DNA of 64,000 nt. It comes from Hsuehochloa calcarea (lineage: Eukaryota; Streptophyta; Magnoliopsida; Poales; Poaceae). Below the pieces are notes generated by a model. The model saw only the letters and a list, made by a program, of their open reading frames with translations. It was not told the origin of the DNA and did no database searches. Location of the stretch: assembly GCA_036346395.1 (NCBI GenBank), contig CM070599.1:20389232-20453231 (forward strand), given 5' to 3'. Position numbers and translations under genes: made by a program. Below, one piece after another: positions 35,793 through 45,608 of the stretch (within the stretch, counting starts at the first letter, position 1; every line of letters begins with the position of its first letter).

Positions 35793-36350
35793 GCCTAAAC
35801 AAAGGGGTGGCTTTTTTATTCAGCTTATAAAAAGCTTAAGCCTATTTAAGCCTAAAAGCCATAAGCCGTGGGAGAGGTTCTTTTTTTGGCTTTTGCGGAA
35901 TGGAATAACAGTCTGCCACTGAAGTTCGTTGAAATTACCCACGAAATGCCATCCGTATATAAACGTGGGTCTCTCTTTTTTTTACGCCTGCTCCCCTCCC
36001 GATCGCTTCCCCTCTCCTCCCATACGCACGCAGGAGTACAACCCTCCGCCGCTGCCTTCCGCCATCAGCCTGGAGGCGGCGCCTTGCTCCTCACTACCGT
36101 CTTCTGCCGTGCCACCGCCTCCCGTGCCTCCTCCCCGCGCCGGCCGCCACTCCTCACTCCGCCTCGGTGCCTCTCCTCTCCTCACTCTGGTGCCGCCCAC
36201 CCGGCCCGCCGCTCGGCGCTCCTCACCCATGCTACCGAGGTTTGTAAATTTCTATTCCCAATTCCTCACGGATGAACAACTCCGGCTTAGTAGCATGTTC
36301 CCTGTAGCTGTTGGGCGGTGGTGCCTGCCATGCTTATAAGGATGGTTTCT
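35742..36350 (+). mobile_element. ~600 bp insertion with palindromic end and promoter-like GC-rich interior
   Basis: It splits the pol frame between TSLP and MVSQVLQAYKDAFPEE. The left end AGGGCCTGTTTGTTTAGGC is followed by repeated GGCTTATAAGC and AAGCCTAAGCCT palindromes. The inside has TATATAAACG at 35957-35966 and a C-rich leader-like stretch (35990-36230) resembling a plant 5' UTR. The right end has GCTTATAAGGATG twice (36332, 36362) but no clear inverted copy of the left end. Possibly a hAT-type non-autonomous element that captured a gene 5' end; class is uncertain. Confidence 0.5.
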
Positions 36351-36679
36351 CAAGTTTTGCAGGCTTATAAGGATGCCTTTCCGGAGGAGGTACCGGCTGG
36401 TCTACCGCCTATTCGAGACATTGAACATCAAATTGACTTAGTACCGGGAGCTCCACTTCCCAACCGGCCACCGTACCGCACAAACCCAGAGGAGACGAAA
36501 GAAATTCAGCGGCAAGTGCAAGCGCTCATGGAAAAAGGGTACGTACGCGAAAGTCTTAGTCCTTGTGCCGTTCCTGTCATTTGTTCCTAAGAAAGACGGT
36601 ACATGGAGAATGTGCGTAGACTGTAGAGCTATCAATAATATTACCATTCGTTATCGTCATCCTATTCCTAGGTTAGATG
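36351..36679 (+). pseudogene. CRM-like reverse transcriptase, N-terminal part
   Basis: Reads QVLQAYKDAFPEE, GLPPIRDIEHQIDLVPGA and NPEETKEIQRQVQALMEKGY, then PCAVPVI. A frame loss at about 36582 (two bases missing or one extra) precedes VPKKDGTWRMCVDCRAIN and RYRHPIPRLDDM. The last codons overlap the ATATG target duplication of the next element. The domain resumes at 41491. Confidence 0.85.
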
Positions 36680-36684
36680 ATATG

Positions 36685-37622
36685 TGATGCGGGGTGCCCG
36701 ATCTTCTCGACGTAGAACCTCTTGATAACTTGTGTACCCTGACGAACCACCAGCTGATCCCCCGCGCCAATGCACGGACTTGCAACTCTATGGAAATTCG
36801 CCCAAACACACACTTGATTGGATCCTCGCTGACCACAAGCGAAGATCGTCGAACCCTCAATTCCCAACGGAAAAGCAAGAACGACCCCTTGTTCTCAATG
36901 CCCAATTCCCTCTGTTTTGGCTATAAGCACAACAGGAGAATCAAGCACAAGCTTTAAAAATATATTAAACGTGGTCTGAGGTTACAATGGGGGTCTACCC
37001 CTCTATATATAGTGCTTCTACTCCTCATGGCTGGCCAAGAGGCTATACTCCTATTCTAATTCGGATTTGGAGTCCTACTCCAATTCCGACACATTCCAAA
37101 ACAGAAAAGGAAACTATGATTTTACAACCGTCACATTGATTGGATCATATCTTTTGATCCAGAAGGAATTTCGGAGTGAGGGAGGATCCGTTGGATCGGG
37201 CTTGAAGTTAGCTTTCCAACAAGCCCAAAAACACTCAAATCCGACTTCGTATGAGAAAGTTATGAACTTTTTACTCCGGACTGTCCTGCTGATTCCGAAT
37301 CCGAATTTGAGGCTGATTCCGAATCCGAATTGAATTCTGAGTTGATTCCGAATTTGAATTTGGTTGGGCTTGTGGAAGTTTCGAATTTGACTTGGATTCT
37401 TGGGCTTCTCTCCCCTTGCTTGTCTCCCACGAGCTTCTCCTCAATTGTGACGGCCTTTCTTCAAGAATGCCTCATATCCTTCATCTCCGCTCATTATTGA
37501 ATCTTCCAATCTGTTGGATAAGCTTCTCTTGTTTTTCAACTCTTAGCAAGCTCATGTTGTTCGAGGTATTTAATGAATTGAAAATATTATATAAAACAAC
37601 ATAGCTAAGGATGTCCGCATCA
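36685..37622 (-). repeat. 3' LTR of the non-autonomous element (938 bp)
   Basis: On - it runs TGATGCGGACATCC to CCGCATCA (with extra bases GCACCC before). A TATA box CTATATATAG lies at 37003-37012. It matches the 40552-41485 copy with mostly small indels (for example GATGCGGGG against GATGCGGG; ACACACACTTG against ACACACTTG). Confidence 0.9.
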
Positions 37623-39087
37623 TCCTCCCTTTCTTCAAAAAGCCGTCCTCGGCTTTTGATAGCTGAAAATGTGCTAGACGAAGAAAACAATGTATATGCA
37701 TGATATATGTATTTATCATCCAAACAAGTTCCGATAGCGCATGATGATTTGCGAACATGTATTAAACAAAGAGAACAACGATATACGTGATATATGTATG
37801 AATCAATTGTTGTGTTATTCGCGTTGTTTTGTACAATCGATAGCTCTAATCACATTTCAAATTGCACAACCGACTCATATGATAAAATTTCACCTTCCCA
37901 ATACCAAAGTCAAGTAAAGTGGGTGAAAACCAATTGATACTATTCCATAATTCAATCTGCGCTTACTATGATTAGTTATACATTCAAGAGATAAACAAGT
38001 TGGCATCATGTTGCATTCTAAACAATAGACACTTGTATTTAAACCCATCTTAAAGATATCATGACATTGCTTAATAGATGGTTTATAAAACATGTGATTG
38101 TAAATCAACAAGATTATCATAGGTAATGTATATTTGATAAACTTGAAACATGTTGTCTACACCAACATCACCAATCAAATTGAATTTATATGTGTGTATG
38201 TAGCTATTTACTAGTGATCTTAAGTGTGAAATTTTAAGAACCTTCTTAATCACACTAGATACATGTTTAGGACTATCGAATATGATATAACACAAAGAAT
38301 TATTAATGTGTATTCTACTAAGAACTTCTTTTGAGTAATCAATTTCACATTATGCAAATTAAGCATATCAAATTTAGAACGTGGAATCATCAAATGAATA
38401 ATGGAGTTCTCGCTTTCGCACCTTGTTTTCATAAACGACCAATTCAAGACAAATAGTATTACCTTGATCTTCAGGTATTCCCTCTCCATCCATGGTTAGC
38501 TCTTTATCTTTCTCTTCCAATGGTGAGGGCTCTTGAATCTCCAACTCCTTATTTGCTTGGTCCACCTGCAGAATGTGGGATACAACACTAGAAATAGAGG
38601 GTAAGTTGTTAGGTTCAAAAATAATCTTATTTATCCTATCATCTATCTCTCCCTTTTCTTTTGGTGTATCTCTCACACTCTCAATTGGGATGCTCTCAAC
38701 CTCGCGTATGGTGGACTCACACACTCACTCTTTTATCACTCTCACTCAATTTGGCTATGTGGCTCTCATTCTCACATGGGTTTTGATACATCTCGTCCTT
38801 GTAAGACCGTAGGCCAGCAAGGGCACAACTACCACCAACCACGACCTCCTCACGTGTTGCGGGTTGTGACGGGCAAGACTACTCATCACCTCGGTCGAAG
38901 AAAATTCCGATGCTCGATCTTCTTCTCAAGTGACACACCAAAGGATGAATTAGAACTAAAGAGCCACGCAGATTTAATTGATGTGCTTGAATGTGTTTAA
39001 GTCTCTTTTACGCCTTCATAGCAAATTTCACAAGATCTTGCGACTACGAAAATATTCATCTTGAAGTGCAAAGAACGAACCGATAAT
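37623..39087 (-). other. Internal region of the non-autonomous element, 3' part; one unidentified frame
   Basis: The only sizeable - frame is 38374-38724 (116 codons), rich in Glu and Lys (KEKGEIDDRINK, ELEIQEPSPLEEKDKEL), with no recognisable domain. Its position downstream of gag and its acidic composition could make it a gag C-terminal tail, but the frames are broken between them. The rest (37640-38370) is AT-rich with no gene. Confidence 0.4.
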
Positions 39088-39544
39088 TCAAGCTGCTTTG
39101 AAGTATGTCTTTTCTTGATATGGACTAGTGATATTGGCACGGCGCATTGCATGATTCAACTCAATATAGTAATCTTTGACAACTTTGCATCCTTGTTTAA
39201 TGCTCTCCACGTGTCGTAGTAGTTCCCGCTCATAATAGGATGGAACAAATTCTCTTCTCATGATGCTTTTAAATGCACTCCCAAGATGTAATAAATCGCT
39301 TTCCACCTAGTTGTTGCCACCAACTAAAGGCATAGTCCGTAAAAACAAAGTGGCCACTCTCACTTCCTTGGCTTCGATTCAACCTATGGGATTCAAGCTC
39401 GAACTCCATGTCTTGTACCCACTCAAGATACTCCTCTGGATCATTACTACCATAGAAGGGAAGATACGTATACTCGCGATCTGCCATTGTTAGCAGCAAA
39501 GCAAAGAATATGTATGTAGGTGTATGTGGATATGTAGAGGTCAC
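39088..39544 (-). pseudogene. Gag-like fragment of the non-autonomous element
   Basis: Read on - from 39544: ADREYTYLPFYGSNDPEEYLEWVQDMEFELES, then FVFTDYAFSWWQQLGGKR, then in an overlapping frame (39306-39088) MRREFVPSYYERELLRHVESIKQG and VKDYYIELNHAM. This is the retrotransposon gag core (F-G-PE-YLEW, A-WW, F-PSYY-R-L, L-QG). A frame change lies at ~39300. No zinc knuckle was found. It would make particle proteins for a partner element. Confidence 0.75.
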
Positions 39545-40032
39545 TCAACTCACAATCCTAACAAGGTGAAGTTTCTTTACCGTTTCGAAAGGAATTAAGA
39601 TCAACAATACTTACACTTCAGGGCAGCAGGAACCACAAGGTGATGTGTGAGCGAATTTCAAGAGCAAGTCAAAGCACGACAACGGGTGTTTTGTGGAGTT
39701 TGGTATGGATACCTACTTAATTTGAAAATTCTAGGTATTGTAAGGCTAAGTAAATATCCAAACTAGAATTCAATGCCTAGTTGCCGATCACAAAGATATA
39801 AGTGAAAATCAAAACAACTCACACGCAAAGATATTGGAACTTTAGTGCAATCAAGGAATGAGCTATGTAAGATATAAGTGAAGAACAAAATAGCTCGTAT
39901 TGCACAAGTTATAGAAAGACGCTAGCTAGTTGCAAATAATGAAACTAGGGCACAAGATTGCAAAAAATATTGATATTCTAACAATTGAATCAAGAATGAG
40001 TGGGGATTTTCGCTCAAGTTTATGGTTCGGCT

Positions 40033-40132
40033 ATGCGCTTCCTTTTTCCTTTTCTCTTTTCTCTTTTCTCTTTTCTCTTTTCTTTTTCTCTTCTTTCTTT
40101 TTTTCTTCTCTTTTTCCTTCTTTTTTTGAACT
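40033..40132 (+). repeat. Pyrimidine-rich (TTTTC)n microsatellite
   Basis: A run of TTTTC/TTTCTTTT units about 100 bp long, upstream of gag in the element (purine-rich on its own strand). The long Lys/Arg frame on - and Phe/Ser frames on + here are artefacts. Confidence 0.85.
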
Positions 40133-40551
40133 ATTGCCAAAATTCTTGTTCTACCAAAAATGAGCAAAAATTCTTTCCCACCTTTTGATCTTTGAACAAT
40201 TGCAAGAACACAAATATTAATATGCAGCCCTAAGTAACGATTTAGCTAGTCTTCAATAGGTTCAAAGTATTCGCAAAGGATTGAAAGGTTCACAAAGGAT
40301 AAATTGGTTACTCACTTTTTTTTGACACGACTAAAAAAAATCAAACTAGGCTCAAATAAAAAGCAACACAAAAGAATTCAAGATCAGCAAACTAAACTTG
40401 ATTCTAATGGACAAAAACTTAACAAAACTCACTAGAATAACAAATTAAATACTACGGCTGAAAGAATTTTTTTTTGTATGGCTTTTTCGTGTATAGGGAA
40501 TAAAATAGATACTGGATAAAGATCCTACCGAGTCAACTGAGCTCGATACCA

Positions 40552-41485
40552 CGATGCGGGTGCCCGATCTTCTCGACGAGAACCTCTTGATAACTTGTGT
40601 ACCTCGACGAACCACCGGTGATCCCCGCGCCAATGCACGGACTTGCAACTCTATGGAAATTCGCCCAAACACACTTGATTGGATCCTCGTGACCACAAGC
40701 GAAGATCGTCGAACCCTCAATTCCCAACGGAAAAGCAAGAACGACCCCTTGTTCTCAATGCCCAATTCCTCTGCTTTGGCTATAAGCACAACAGGAGAAT
40801 CAAGCACAAGCTTTAAAAATATATTAAACGTGGTCTGAGGTTACAATGGGGGTCTACCCCTCTATATATAGTGCTTCTACTCCTCATGGCTGGCCAAGAG
40901 GCCCTACTCCTATTCTAATTCGGATTTGGAGTCCTACTCCAATTCCGACACATTCCAAAACAGAAAAGGAAACTCTGATTTTACAACCGTCACATTGATT
41001 GGATCATATCTTTTGATCCAGAAGGAATTTCGGAGTGAGGGAGGATCCGTTGGATCGGGCTTGAAGTTAGCTTTCCAACAAGCCCAAAAACACTCAAATC
41101 CGACTTCGTATGAGAAAGTTATGAACTTTTTACTCCGGACTGTCCTGCTGATTCCGAATCCGAATTTGAGGCTGATTCCGAATCCGAATTGAATTCTGAG
41201 TTGATTCCGAATTTGAATTTGGTTGGGCTTGTGGAAGTTTCGAATTTGACTTGGATTCTTGGGCTTCTCTCCCCTTGCTTGTCTCCCACGAGCTTCTCCT
41301 CAATTGTGACGGCCTTTCTTCAAGAACAGCCTCATATCCTTCATCTCCGTTCATTATTGAATCTTCCAATCTGTTGGATAAGCTTCTCTTGTTTTTCAAC
41401 TCTCTTAGCAAGCTCATGTTGTTCTGAGGTATTTAATGAATTGAAAATATTATATGAAACAACATAGCTAAGGATGTCCGCATCA
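40552..41485 (-). repeat. 5' LTR of the non-autonomous element (934 bp)
   Basis: Second copy of the LTR; on - it starts TGATGCGGACATCC at 41485. Its last base has changed (CCGCATCG instead of CCGCATCA), directly before the primer site. TATA box on - near 40861-40870. Confidence 0.9.
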
Positions 41486-41490
41486 ATATG

Positions 41491-43786
41491 TTAGATGAAT
41501 TGAGTGGTTCTACTATCTTTTCTAAGATTAATTTGCGTAGTGGATATCATCAAATACGAATGAAACATGGTGATGAATGGAAAACTGCTTTTAAAATGAA
41601 ATTTGGCTTGTATGAATGGTTAGTGATGCCTTTTGGTTTATCTAATACTCCTAGTACATTCATGCGCTTAATGAACCATGTTTTGAGACACTTCATTGGA
41701 AAATTTGTAGTAGTCTATTTAGATGATATTTTGATATATAGCCGCTCATTGGAAGCACATGTTGAACACGTTAGGCAAGTGCTAGAAGTGATTAGAACCG
41801 AACAATTGTATGCTAATCTTGAGAAGTGTACTTTTTGCACAAACAAAGTGATGTTCTTAGGCTATGTTGTTTCAGCTCATGGAATTGAAGTTGATTACTC
41901 TAAAGTTGAAGCTATTCGAAATTGGCCTACTCCTGTGAATGTTAGTCAAATTCGTAGCTTTCATGGGCTTGCTAGTTTTTATCGACGTTTTGTGAAAGAT
42001 TTTAGCACCATTGCTGCCCCATTAAATGAATTAACAAAAAAGGCGTTGTTTTTGAATGGGGAGCATCACAGGATAAAGCCTTTATTGAACTAAAGAAGTG
42101 TTTGACTGAAGCACAGTTGCTTATTTTACCTGATTTCACTAAAACTTTTGAGATTGAATGTGATGCTAGTGGAATAGGTATTGGTGGTGTTTTGATGCAA
42201 GAAAGAAAACCTGTTGCATACTTTAGTGAGAAACTTAGTGGTGCACAATTGAATTATCCTGTCTATGACAAAGAATTATATGCTCTTTTGCGTTCTTTAG
42301 AGACTTGTCAACATTATCTTTGGCCTAGAGAATTCATTATTCATTTTGATCTTGAAGCTTTGAAATACTTGAAAGGCCAAGCTAAACTGAATCGAAGACA
42401 TGCTAAGTGGGTTGAATTTATTGAGACTTTTCCATATATTGTTAAATACAAGAAAGGCAAAGAGAATGTAGTAGCTGATGCATTGTCTCGAAAAAATATG
42501 CTTTTAACTAAGTTGGAAGTAAAGGTACCAGGATTAGAGAGTTTGAAAGAATTATATGCTTCTGATCATGAATTTCCAGTACCATATTCTAAATGCAAAG
42601 ATGGGAAAGGATGGGACAAATATCATATCCATGATGGTTTTCTATTTCGAACTAACAAGCTATGTGTTCCAAATTCGTCTGTGCGTTTGTTATTATTGCA
42701 GGAGTCTCATGCAGGTGGATTGATAGGATATTTTGGTAGAGAGAAGACCTTCATGATGTTGGATGATCACTTTTATTGGCCAAAGATGAGACGTGATATT
42801 GAGAGGTTTGTTCAGCCGCTGTGTTACATGCCATAAAGCTAAGTCTAAACTCAATCCACATGGTTTGTATACTCCACTTTCAGTTCCTAGTGTTCCTTGG
42901 GAAGATATTAGCATGGACTTTGTTTTGGGATTACCTAGGAGTAAGAGGGGGAGGGATTCTGTTTTTGTAGTTGTGGATAGGTTTTCTAAGATGGCACACT
43001 TTATTCCTTATCATAAGAGCGACGATGCGTCGCATGTAGCTGACTTGTTTTTCAGGGAAATTGTGAGATTGCATGGCGTGCCTCGCACCATTGTTTCAGA
43101 TCGTGATGTGAAGTTTATGAGCTACTTTTGGAAAACTTTATGGGCCAAGCTTGGAACAAAGCTGCTCTTTTCGACAACTTGTCACCCACAAACCGATGGC
43201 TAAACGGAGGTGGTGAACCGTACACTCTCAATGTTGCTGAGGACAATGATTAAAAAGAACTTAAAAGAGTGGGGGGATTGCCTACCACATGTCGAATTTG
43301 CCTATAATAGGGCGGTGTATTCTACTACTCAATTGTGTCCATTTGAGGTGGTGTATGGCTTTAAACCGATCACGCCACTTGATTTGATGCCACTTCCATT
43401 ACAAGCACGTGCTATATGGAGGCTTCAACGCGTGCTGATTTTGTGAAAAAACTTCATGAAAAGACTAAAGAGGTAATTGAAAACAAGGTACGTGCTTATG
43501 CTTCTAAAGCTAACAAGTCTAGAAAGAAATTGCTATTTGAACCAGGTGACTTAGTGTGGGTACACCTTCGCAAAGAACGCTTTCCGGAGAAGCGTAAATC
43601 AAAATTGATGCCCCGTGGTGATGATCCTTTTAAAGTACTTGCCAAGATCAATGATAATGCTTACAAGATAGAGCTCCCAGGAGACGATTATGGCATCAGT
43701 ACTACCTTTAATGTTGCTGATTTATCACTATTCTTTGGGCACGACGATACAGAGTCGAGGACGACTCCATTTCAAGAGGGGGAGGA
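41491..43786 (+). pseudogene. CRM-like pol: reverse transcriptase, RNase H, integrase (broken)
   Basis: RT (41491-42050): LDELSGSTIFSKINLRSGYH, FKMKFGLYEWLVMPFGL, and the catalytic VVVYLDDILIYS. RNase H (42102-42490): LPDFTKTFEIECDASGIG, KPVAYFSEKLSG, VADALSRK. Integrase (42700-43430): GYFGREKTF, HFYWPKMRRD, then CVTCHKAKSK (zinc finger), MDFVLGLPRS, FVVVDRFSKMAHFIP, IVSDRDVKF, HPQTDG, then SMLLRTMIKKNLKEWGDCLPHVEFAYNR. Breaks: frame losses near 42045 and 42825, an in-frame TAA at 43201 where HPQTDGQTE is usual, and a change at ~43420. Then AYKIELPGDDYGI continues to the polypurine tract. Confidence 0.85.
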
Positions 43787-44003
43787 TGATGCGGACATCC
43801 TTACTACCATATCTCCAAGTGTTCATGAAGCACCAAAAACGGATCCCATGACTAGAGCACGAGTTAAGTTTTTAAATAAACAGGTGAATTTGTTTCTTAA
43901 TACATTACCTTCTTTTAATGAGAACATTATACTACCTTATGTTAGTTTCTTGTGCATACTTAGGTATGAGGAGGGAATCGAGACCACGGCACTGGAAGAG
44001 TAG
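43416..44003 (+). pseudogene. CRM-like integrase C-terminus running into the 3' LTR
   Basis: The frame (195 codons) reads KKLLFEPGDLVWVHLRKERFPEKRKSKLMPRG, DPFKVLAKINDNAYKIELPGD and FNVADLSLFFGHDDTESRTTPF, then crosses the polypurine tract (43775) and the LTR start (43787) and adds MTRARVKFLNKQVNLFL and further residues. Such a C-terminal extension inside the 3' LTR is a known feature of CRM-clade elements, where it has been linked to centromere targeting. Whether this one carries such a motif was not tested. Confidence 0.7.
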
Positions 44004-44735
44004 TCCAAGTGAGCAAGGTGTAGCCAAGAGCCATGCGGCTGGAGGAGGGCTTCCACGTATCAACATATGCAGCAAACACCAAGAAGTTCCATGTATGCAT
44101 GCACACGAGAAGGAGGTCATTTGTGGTCATGTGATTAGTCAGTTATGTGATTAGTACACCTAGCTAATTAGTGGGCTAAGTTCCAAAGGCTCGGTCAATC
44201 ACGTATGCATGCACATGAGAAGGTCAATTTTTGGTCACGTGACTAGTATGTCATGTGATTAGGCACCTAGCTAATTAGTGGACTAAAGTTCCAAAGACTT
44301 CAAGTCATGAATTCGGTAGCCTGTTGAAGTCTGATCATGTGCGTGTGTTCACCTAGTAGCACTCGGACTCACGACCGACTGGAAGAAGAAAACCGGCCCA
44401 AGGCCTGCTAGGGAGGAGAAAAAGAACGACATAAGTAGTAGCGCCGCCATTGTGTACGGGGCGGAGAAACATAACAATATTTTTTTTTTTCATAATAGAT
44501 TGATTGCTTGAGAGTTTTCCGTGGAGATCAATTCATGAGGGAAAATTGAGAGTTCGTCCAAATCAAGATCGTTCAATCTTTCCGCTGGGAGTTGAGAGCG
44601 CGATAGGGCTTCGTTTGGTGGTCGTGAAGTCCGGCGCGTGTGTTCTCGCGAATTAAAGAGTGTTCGTTCTTGCAGTGGTAATAGGAGATCACTACGATTC
44701 GAGAGGCTACACGTGAGTATCTTGATCCCTCAGCA
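43787..44735 (+). repeat. 3' LTR of the CRM-like element
   Basis: Starts TGATGCGGACATCCTTA right after the polypurine tract and probably ends TCCCTCAGCA at 44735. The length (949 bp) is close to the LTRs of the non-autonomous element (934-938 bp). A 105-115 bp phrase beginning CATGCATGCACA(C/T)GAGAAGG repeats (44092 and 44206), a tandem duplication. The end is inferred, as no second LTR remains. Confidence 0.65.
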
Positions 44736-45431
44736 TTGGCGCCTTGGTGGCCTCTTCACAATCGGGCCATATCGGGCTACACGGGCCGTGCCTGGGTCGT
44801 GCCTGGCACTGCTCGTGTCGTGCCAGGTCGACCCACCGTGCTTGAGTGTCGGCTCAAGCACGACACGAACTTTCGTGCTGAGCTGGTACGATGTATGAAT
44901 AGTACAGATCGTATCGTATTTGAATTAAATTTACTGTATCGTATTTTAGACCGACCCAGCAGCACGGTCCATGTGGATAGCATTAGCCTACCGGCATTGA
45001 CATACCAAAATTTTAGCATCAAATCGAGTGATGGCCATAAATACAATGATATTACCATTTTTTTATATACGGTTTGCTTTCGCATGAAACAAACATCCCT
45101 CGAAGCCAAACCCCGCCCACGGGCCACGGCTCCATCCCCGTCCGGCCCTCCCGCTTCTCTCCCCCCACCTCGCACCATCCTCCTCCCCGCTCCATCACAC
45201 CCCTCCTCACCAAACCCTAGACCCTGCAAACCCCTCCTCCCCACAATCCTAGGATCCGCGCGACCCTCCCCGCAAGGCGCCGCCCCTGCGGAACCCTAGA
45301 ACCAGGCGGGGCGACGCGCCTACCCTCGCCTCGCCGGAGCAGCCCAGCCGGGGGCGCGGCGGTACCCGGAGACCCTCCAAGGGGGAGGATAACCAGAAGA
45401 GCGGGAGGTCGAGTAGAAGGAGGGCGGCAAG
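44736..45431 (+). promoter_or_regulatory. CDC5 upstream region, probable TATA box and 5' UTR
   Basis: Only ~700 bp separates the CRM-like LTR end from the CDC5 start codon. 44740-44880 is a repetitive stretch (CGGGCTACACGGGCCGTGCC-type phrases) of unknown class. TTTATATACGG at 45061-45071 is a candidate TATA box. From about 45090 the sequence becomes C-rich with AACCCTAG motifs (about 45222 and 45292), typical of plant housekeeping 5' UTRs, up to the ATG at 45432. The + frame through 45299 is not supported as a gene. Confidence 0.5.
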
Positions 45432-45608
45432 ATGAGGATCATGATAAAGGGCGGCGTGTGGAAGAACACGGAGGACGAGATCCTCAAGGCGGCCGTGATG
45501 AAGTACGGCAAGAACCAGTGGGCGCGAATCTCGTCGCTCCTCGTCCGCAAGTCCGCCAAGCAGTGCAAGGCCCGCTGGTACGAGTGGCTCGACCCGTCCA
45601 TCAAGAAG
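45432..45608 (+). CDS. CDC5: CDC5 exon 1: first Myb repeat
   Basis: Exactly 59 codons, ending SIKK before GTATGT at 45609. Myb repeat 1 has the spaced Trp residues GGVWKNTEDE, KNQWARIS and CKARWYEWL. The in-frame extension past 45608 to the stop at 45660 is intron. Confidence 0.95.

Larger units (their letters stand above)
36685..41485 (-). mobile_element. Complete non-autonomous LTR retrotransposon (gag only) nested in the CRM-like pol
   Basis: Two LTRs (36685-37622 and 40552-41485) and a perfect 5 bp target duplication ATATG (36680-36684, 41486-41490). On - the 5' LTR is the right one: TGGTATCGAGCTC (40539-40551) adjoins it, an initiator Met-tRNA primer site; the tract AAAGGGAGGA adjoins the 3' LTR at 37623-37632. 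The LTR starts TGATGCGGACATCCTTA, the same 17 bases as the host element. Inside are gag fragments but no protease, RT or integrase, so it depends on another element. Low LTR divergence suggests recent insertion. Confidence 0.9.
35040..44735 (+). mobile_element. CRM-clade-like Ty3/gypsy chromovirus, 5'-truncated, with two insertions
   Basis: Order on +: protease (35045-35741), insertion, RT start (36351-36679), insertion of a non-autonomous element (36685-41485), rest of RT, RNase H and integrase (41491-43786), polypurine tract AGAGGGGGAGGA (43775-43786) and 3' LTR from TGATGCGGACATCC (43787) to about 44735. The pol frame reads through the tract into the LTR, and the LTR start resembles TGATGAAGACATCC as I recall it for centromeric CRM/CRR elements. 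Clade is therefore likely but not proven. The 5' LTR and gag are missing; several frame breaks make it inactive. Confidence 0.75.

Noticed and set aside
35868..36339. Frames of 135-136 codons in the insertion at 35.7-36.3 kb
   Set aside because: C-rich leader-like sequence open in two + frames and on -; no recognised protein.
40033..40188. Phe/Ser-rich (+) and Lys/Glu/Arg-rich (-) frames
   Set aside because: Product of the TTTTC microsatellite.
44736..45299. 187-codon frame upstream of CDC5
   Set aside because: Covers promoter and 5' UTR, Pro-rich by composition, no domain; CDC5 transcription from ~45.1 kb explains the region better.
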